Assembly (NCBI RefSeq): GCF_900156405.1
Contig: NZ_FTNN01000015.1
Span: forward strand, 41,825 to 105,824
DNA: 64,000 bases
Source: Shewanella morhuae
GTDB lineage: Bacteria; Pseudomonadota; Gammaproteobacteria; Enterobacterales; Shewanellaceae
Direction: 5' to 3'
The position numbers were made by a program, and so were the translations under genes. A model generated the notes under the pieces. The model did no database searches and was not told the origin of the DNA. It saw nothing but the letters and a program-made list of their open reading frames with translations. Below, piece by piece: positions 60,672-64,000 of this stretch (within the stretch, counting starts at the first letter, position 1; each line of letters starts with the position of its first letter).

Positions 60672-62705
60672 TTGAATAAGTTCCGTGTAGGTCAATTCGA
60701 TATTGATGTGAAACGATGCAAAATATCATCAACGGATTCACAGATAGTTGTCGAACCCAAAATCATAGATGTACTGCAGTTTTTGTATTCTCAAAAAGGC
60801 AAAGTGGTTAGTCAGGAGGAGATATTCTCTGCGGTGTGGCCAAACTCCACCTTTAACCCAAGCTCGGTTCAGCGTTGTATTGCATTACTCAGAAAAGCAT
60901 TGAAAGAAGACTCTAAAAACCCACAGCTTATTATTACTCACCCTAAACGGGGCTATTGCCTTGAGTGTACGGTAATCGAGAATGAGCGTGGGATAGTTAA
61001 AAGCTTTACTGGCAGGAGTGTTACCTTGGCTGCTGCCATAACAATCTGTATCGTCATAACCATGATAAGTTTTGTTAGGGCTTGGCATACAAGCAAAGAT
61101 ACCAGCATTAAAACCGATTTCTCTCGATTAGTGCCTATTACCTCAAACGAAGCAAACGAATCTTATCTATCTGTTTCACCAAATGGTGAGTACTTGGCGT
61201 TTATCCGGGGAGATAATGATAAACAACATATATGGTTAAAAGAGCTAAACACAGGGCGAGAAGTCAGAGTGACTGATGAGCCTGCTAACTATGGCAGTTT
61301 AGGTTGGAGCCCAGACAACCGCGCGTTAGCATTTATACAAAACGATAATGAGCAACAAAGCCTTGGCTATTTTAATTTAGACTTGGTGAATTTTCATGCT
61401 GTCGGCTACATCCAAGTTATTGAGTTTAATGAGTACTCAGTGACTAGTCATAGATTGCAATGGGCTGGTAGCAACCTCATCTATTTTATTGAAAAAAATA
61501 AAGAAACCAATGAAACTAGACTCTCTGTCGTGGATCTAAAGACTAAATTTAAGCAAGTAATAATAGCCTCCCAAGGCCAAGACTGGCTGCTGGTACACGC
61601 CTTGTCACCGGATAAAGAGCGTATCGCCTTAGGTTATGAAATGGGTCAAAATCAATACCGTGTAGACTTACTAAACCTGAGCAACGCTAAATCAGAAACC
61701 TTGCTTGTAATCGAAGATGGAATACAGGGATTAAGTTGGCACCCAGATGGAACTCACTTATTAATCAGTAAAAGGGATAACTTACTGACGGTTGATCTAC
61801 AAGGCCAGCTATCCCGTATTAACTTTGATAACTTTCAAGTCATTCGAGACGCTACTTTCACCCCATCAGGGCAAGAGATATTGATGGAGCTGGTCAATAT
61901 CGATGTCGATATCATAAGCTCAACAAGAACAGATCCTGACAAATTTACGACACTTGTCGATACTGCCTCAATCGACTTCTTACCCGTATTTTCACCTGAC
62001 TCATCTAAGTTTGCTTTTGAGTCCCACCGCTATGGTTCAAGACAGTTATTCTTGTATGACAAAGGTCAACAGAGCATGGTTTTCTCTAACCCCAATAATG
62101 AAGAACTATTTGGCATAGTTTGGTCAAAAAGTGGCGAAGAGATCATTACTGCCAGTAAAGACAAGTTGTTTCGTATTAATCTTGCTAATGGTGATTTTGA
62201 GGTGATACCTCACCCTCATCATTCGTTTTATTTACAAGAAACATTCCAATACGAAGAAGCCATTTTAGTTTCCTATCGAGCGGCTGACGGCACAAGCTTT
62301 CACCCTGCTAAGTTAGACCTTAACACTTTGGGCTTGACGACATATACAGGAACAGGGGAGCGCCTAGTTTGTTATTCAATGGATTTAGATGAACACGACC
62401 AAGTGTATTTCTCCAATGATAAACAAGTATTTCGACTTAACCACAATGCTGATATAGAAGAAGTATGGCAAACTGGCGATCAACATATTAGTGGTGTTTC
62501 AATAAACAATAACAATTTAGTGCTAAAGCTAGATCAAGATGAAAAGTATGAAATAGTTAATATTAACCTGCTTGATGGCACATCAGATGTTTTGTTTACA
62601 GGTAATGATAAACACAAGATGCTAATTAATGCCTCTCACGATTATAAAGAATTTTTATACTTAACTGAGCCCAAACGAAAAAAGACCTTAGTGCGATTAC
62701 AATAA
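60672..62705 (+). CDS. ToxR/CadC-type membrane regulator with periplasmic beta-propeller
   Basis: About 677 aa from a TTG at 60672 (MNKFRVGQFD), which has GAGG spaced 6 nt upstream. A TTG four codons earlier (60660) has no such site. Domains: an N-terminal OmpR-type winged helix (about 5-100, with VVEPKIIDVLQFL and VQRCIALLRKAL), one membrane segment (about 115-136), then a long periplasmic TolB/WD40-like propeller with repeats such as YLSVSPNGEYLAF, LGWSPDNRALAF, LSWHPDGTHLLI and FSPDSSKFAF. It probably senses an envelope signal and regulates the divergent gene. The IS element begins 45 bp after its stop. Confidence 0.85.
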   Translation: MNKFRVGQFDIDVKRCKISSTDSQIVVEPKIIDVLQFLYSQKGKVVSQEEIFSAVWPNSTFNPSSVQRCIALLRKALKEDSKNPQLIITHPKRGYCLECTVIENERGIVKSFTGRSVTLAAAITICIVITMISFVRAWHTSKDTSIKTDFSRLVPITSNEANESYLSVSPNGEYLAFIRGDNDKQHIWLKELNTGREVRVTDEPANYGSLGWSPDNRALAFIQNDNEQQSLGYFNLDLVNFHAVGYIQVIEFNEYSVTSHRLQWAGSNLIYFIEKNKETNETRLSVVDLKTKFKQVIIASQGQDWLLVHALSPDKERIALGYEMGQNQYRVDLLNLSNAKSETLLVIEDGIQGLSWHPDGTHLLISKRDNLLTVDLQGQLSRINFDNFQVIRDATFTPSGQEILMELVNIDVDIISSTRTDPDKFTTLVDTASIDFLPVFSPDSSKFAFESHRYGSRQLFLYDKGQQSMVFSNPNNEELFGIVWSKSGEEIITASKDKLFRINLANGDFEVIPHPHHSFYLQETFQYEEAILVSYRAADGTSFHPAKLDLNTLGLTTYTGTGERLVCYSMDLDEHDQVYFSNDKQVFRLNHNADIEEVWQTGDQHISGVSINNNNLVLKLDQDEKYEIVNINLLDGTSDVLFTGNDKHKMLINASHDYKEFLYLTEPKRKKTLVRLQ

Positions 62706-62750
62706 TTAGCTTATATGTAAATACCGCCTCTAAGAACTAGAGTGAGAGCG

Positions 62751-64000
62751 CAGGGTGAGATCGTGAACGTTTTTTGAACTGATAATGTTGACACATAATC
62801 TGTTTGACGCCCTTGCTTAGCTGTGATCTTATACTCTCTTTTAGGAGAGTAAATTATGTACCTTGAAACCTTCACAACCTTTTTCAGCGAGCTCACCGAT
62901 ACCCGTCAATCGGCTAAAATCACTTATCCGCTCGAAGATATTTTATTTGTTACCTTGTGTGGTGTTATCGCTGGAGCCGAGGGTTGGAGCGAGATCCGAG
63001 ATTACGCTGACGGTCATCTTGATTGGTTTCAACAGCATGGATATTTAAATGGTGGTGTCCCTGTCGATGACACCATCGCGAGGACCATATCACGTATTGA
63101 TCCCGAGCAATTTAGGCTGTGTTTCATAAAGTGGATGCAAGCCGTGCATGAAATAACGCAAGGTCAACTTATCGCGATAGACGGCAAGACATTGAGAGGC
63201 TCCTATCAACGTGGAAACCGACAATCAACAATTCATATGGTGAATGCGTTTGCATGTAAAAACAAACTCGTTCTTGGGCAAGTCAAGACCTCTGAAAAGT
63301 CTAATGAAATCACTGCAATCCCAGAGCTAATAAAGCTTCTGGATATTGAAGGTGCTTTAGTTTCGATTGATGCCATGGGCTGCCAAGTTAACATTGCAGA
63401 GCACATTGTCGAGCAAGGTGGCGATTACTTATTTACGCTAAAAAGTAATCAGGGCAATCTGCATAAAGCTGTAGAAACAGCATTTTCTGAGACACGTAAA
63501 GCCCCGCTAGGTGGCTTAAGCTTTGAGCAACAACATGGTCGTATCGAAGCGCGAGTTTACCATGTCTTAAGTGCCAAACAGTTTACAGAAAAATTCTCAC
63601 AATGGCCTCAATTACAAACACTTGGTATGAGTATGAGCTTTCGTCAGCAAAAAGGAAAAGCGCCAGAACTCATGTATCGTTACCATATCAGCTCGGCTGA
63701 ACTGACAGAGCAACAACTCGCTGAAGCAGTGCGTGATCATTGGGCTGTAGAAAATAGCCTGCATTGGGTGTTAGATGTTTGTATGCGGGAAGATGTTTGC
63801 CAAATTTATCAAGACCATGGTGCTGAGAATTGGGCTATGTTACGCCAAGTCGCATTGAATATGCTTAGAAGCGAACCTTCAAAAGGAAGCATACCAGCTA
63901 AACAAAAACGAGCCTGGATGAAAACAGCATACTTAGAAGCGGTATTAAATGCTGGATTTAGTGGCGTGGCTAATTAATGAACACTCATGCGGTTGCCCTG
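62751..64000 (+). mobile_element. Complete ISAs1-family insertion sequence, 1250 bp
   Basis: One transposase gene flanked by imperfect terminal inverted repeats. The left end begins CAGGGTGAGATCGTGAACGTT at 62751. The right end read inward from 64000 begins CAGGGCAACCGCATGAGTGTT, so the two agree at 13 of 21 positions. The right terminus is exactly the last base of the window. Target duplication cannot be checked because the right flank is missing. The element lies beyond the regulator stop codon and so does not truncate it. Confidence 0.88.
62856..63977 (+). CDS. ISAs1-family transposase
   Basis: A 373-aa DDE transposase of the ISAs1 (H-repeat) group. Catalytic residues occur in AIDGKTLRGS (first Asp), VSIDAMGCQ (second Asp) and HWAVENSLHW (Glu). 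The N-terminal FFSELTDTRQSAKITYPLEDIL and VTLCGVIAGAEGW segments are diagnostic of the family. ATG at 62856 with AGGAG about 9 nt upstream. Full length with no stop or frameshift, so it may still be active. Confidence 0.95.
   Translation: MYLETFTTFFSELTDTRQSAKITYPLEDILFVTLCGVIAGAEGWSEIRDYADGHLDWFQQHGYLNGGVPVDDTIARTISRIDPEQFRLCFIKWMQAVHEITQGQLIAIDGKTLRGSYQRGNRQSTIHMVNAFACKNKLVLGQVKTSEKSNEITAIPELIKLLDIEGALVSIDAMGCQVNIAEHIVEQGGDYLFTLKSNQGNLHKAVETAFSETRKAPLGGLSFEQQHGRIEARVYHVLSAKQFTEKFSQWPQLQTLGMSMSFRQQKGKAPELMYRYHISSAELTEQQLAEAVRDHWAVENSLHWVLDVCMREDVCQIYQDHGAENWAMLRQVALNMLRSEPSKGSIPAKQKRAWMKTAYLEAVLNAGFSGVAN

Overview
The window looks like chromosome of a marine or aquatic gammaproteobacterium of the genus Shewanella. 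The basis is protein-level resemblance (Alr, PntAB, ParC/ParE, TolC, DnaB and the porin all read as Shewanella-type), a moderate GC content, an EtrA/FNR-type box, and gene orders shared with E. coli: tolC divergent from nudF-yqiB-cpdA-yqiA-parE, and dnaB-alr. No database search was run, so the species is not assigned. Most of the window is housekeeping chromosome. Only the last 7 kb (about 57-64 kb) and a short stretch at 27-29 kb look accessory.

Layout. 0-4 kb: the end of an S41-protease-like gene, a membrane-anchored protein of unknown function, and mtgA (peptidoglycan). 4.8-9.2 kb: cysJIH assimilatory sulfate reduction operon. 9.6-12.6 kb: pntAB transhydrogenase. 12.7-16.6 kb: a TetR regulator, a secreted HELGH metalloprotein coupled to hldE, and divergent lpxL (lipopolysaccharide). 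16.7-20.1 kb: a K+/H+ antiporter and an L,D-transpeptidase. 20.2-22.6 kb: an M14 peptidase and an AFG1/ZapE-type ATPase. 23-26.6 kb: modE divergent from modABC, with a clear ModE operator over the modA promoter. 26.9 kb: tRNA-Leu(CAA). 27.3-28.9 kb: two long simple-sequence repeats (17 x 8 bp and 13 x 7 bp) around a tiny DUF3149 membrane protein with a perfect FNR-type box and a superinfection-exclusion-B-like gene. 29-31.8 kb: tcdA and a porin. 32-40 kb: nudF, yqiB, cpdA, yqiA, parE, a sugar-dehydrogenase-like propeller protein and parC, all on the minus strand. 40.3-44.6 kb: tolC, then a PCu(A)C copper chaperone, DUF2333 and beta-barrel operon, and an enoyl-CoA hydratase family gene. 44.7-51 kb: small membrane and exported proteins, dusA, and a Fur-type iron uptake pair (siderophore receptor and YbiX dioxygenase). 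51-56.6 kb: cheX, alr, dnaB and an S46 dipeptidyl-peptidase. 57-64 kb: a frameshifted lipoprotein hydrolase, an ERIC-like repeat, a large hairpin, a divergent pair (MFS/spermidine-synthase-like fusion and a ToxR-type regulator with a beta-propeller) sharing an 11-bp-phased direct repeat, and a complete ISAs1-family insertion sequence whose right end coincides with the end of the window.

No CRISPR array, prophage, rRNA operon or replication origin was seen. The least explained signals are the microsatellite in front of the SieB-like gene, the phased repeat between the divergent regulator and transporter-like genes, the S46 peptidase with an unusual specificity residue, and the single-base frameshift that detaches a lipoprotein signal from its hydrolase.
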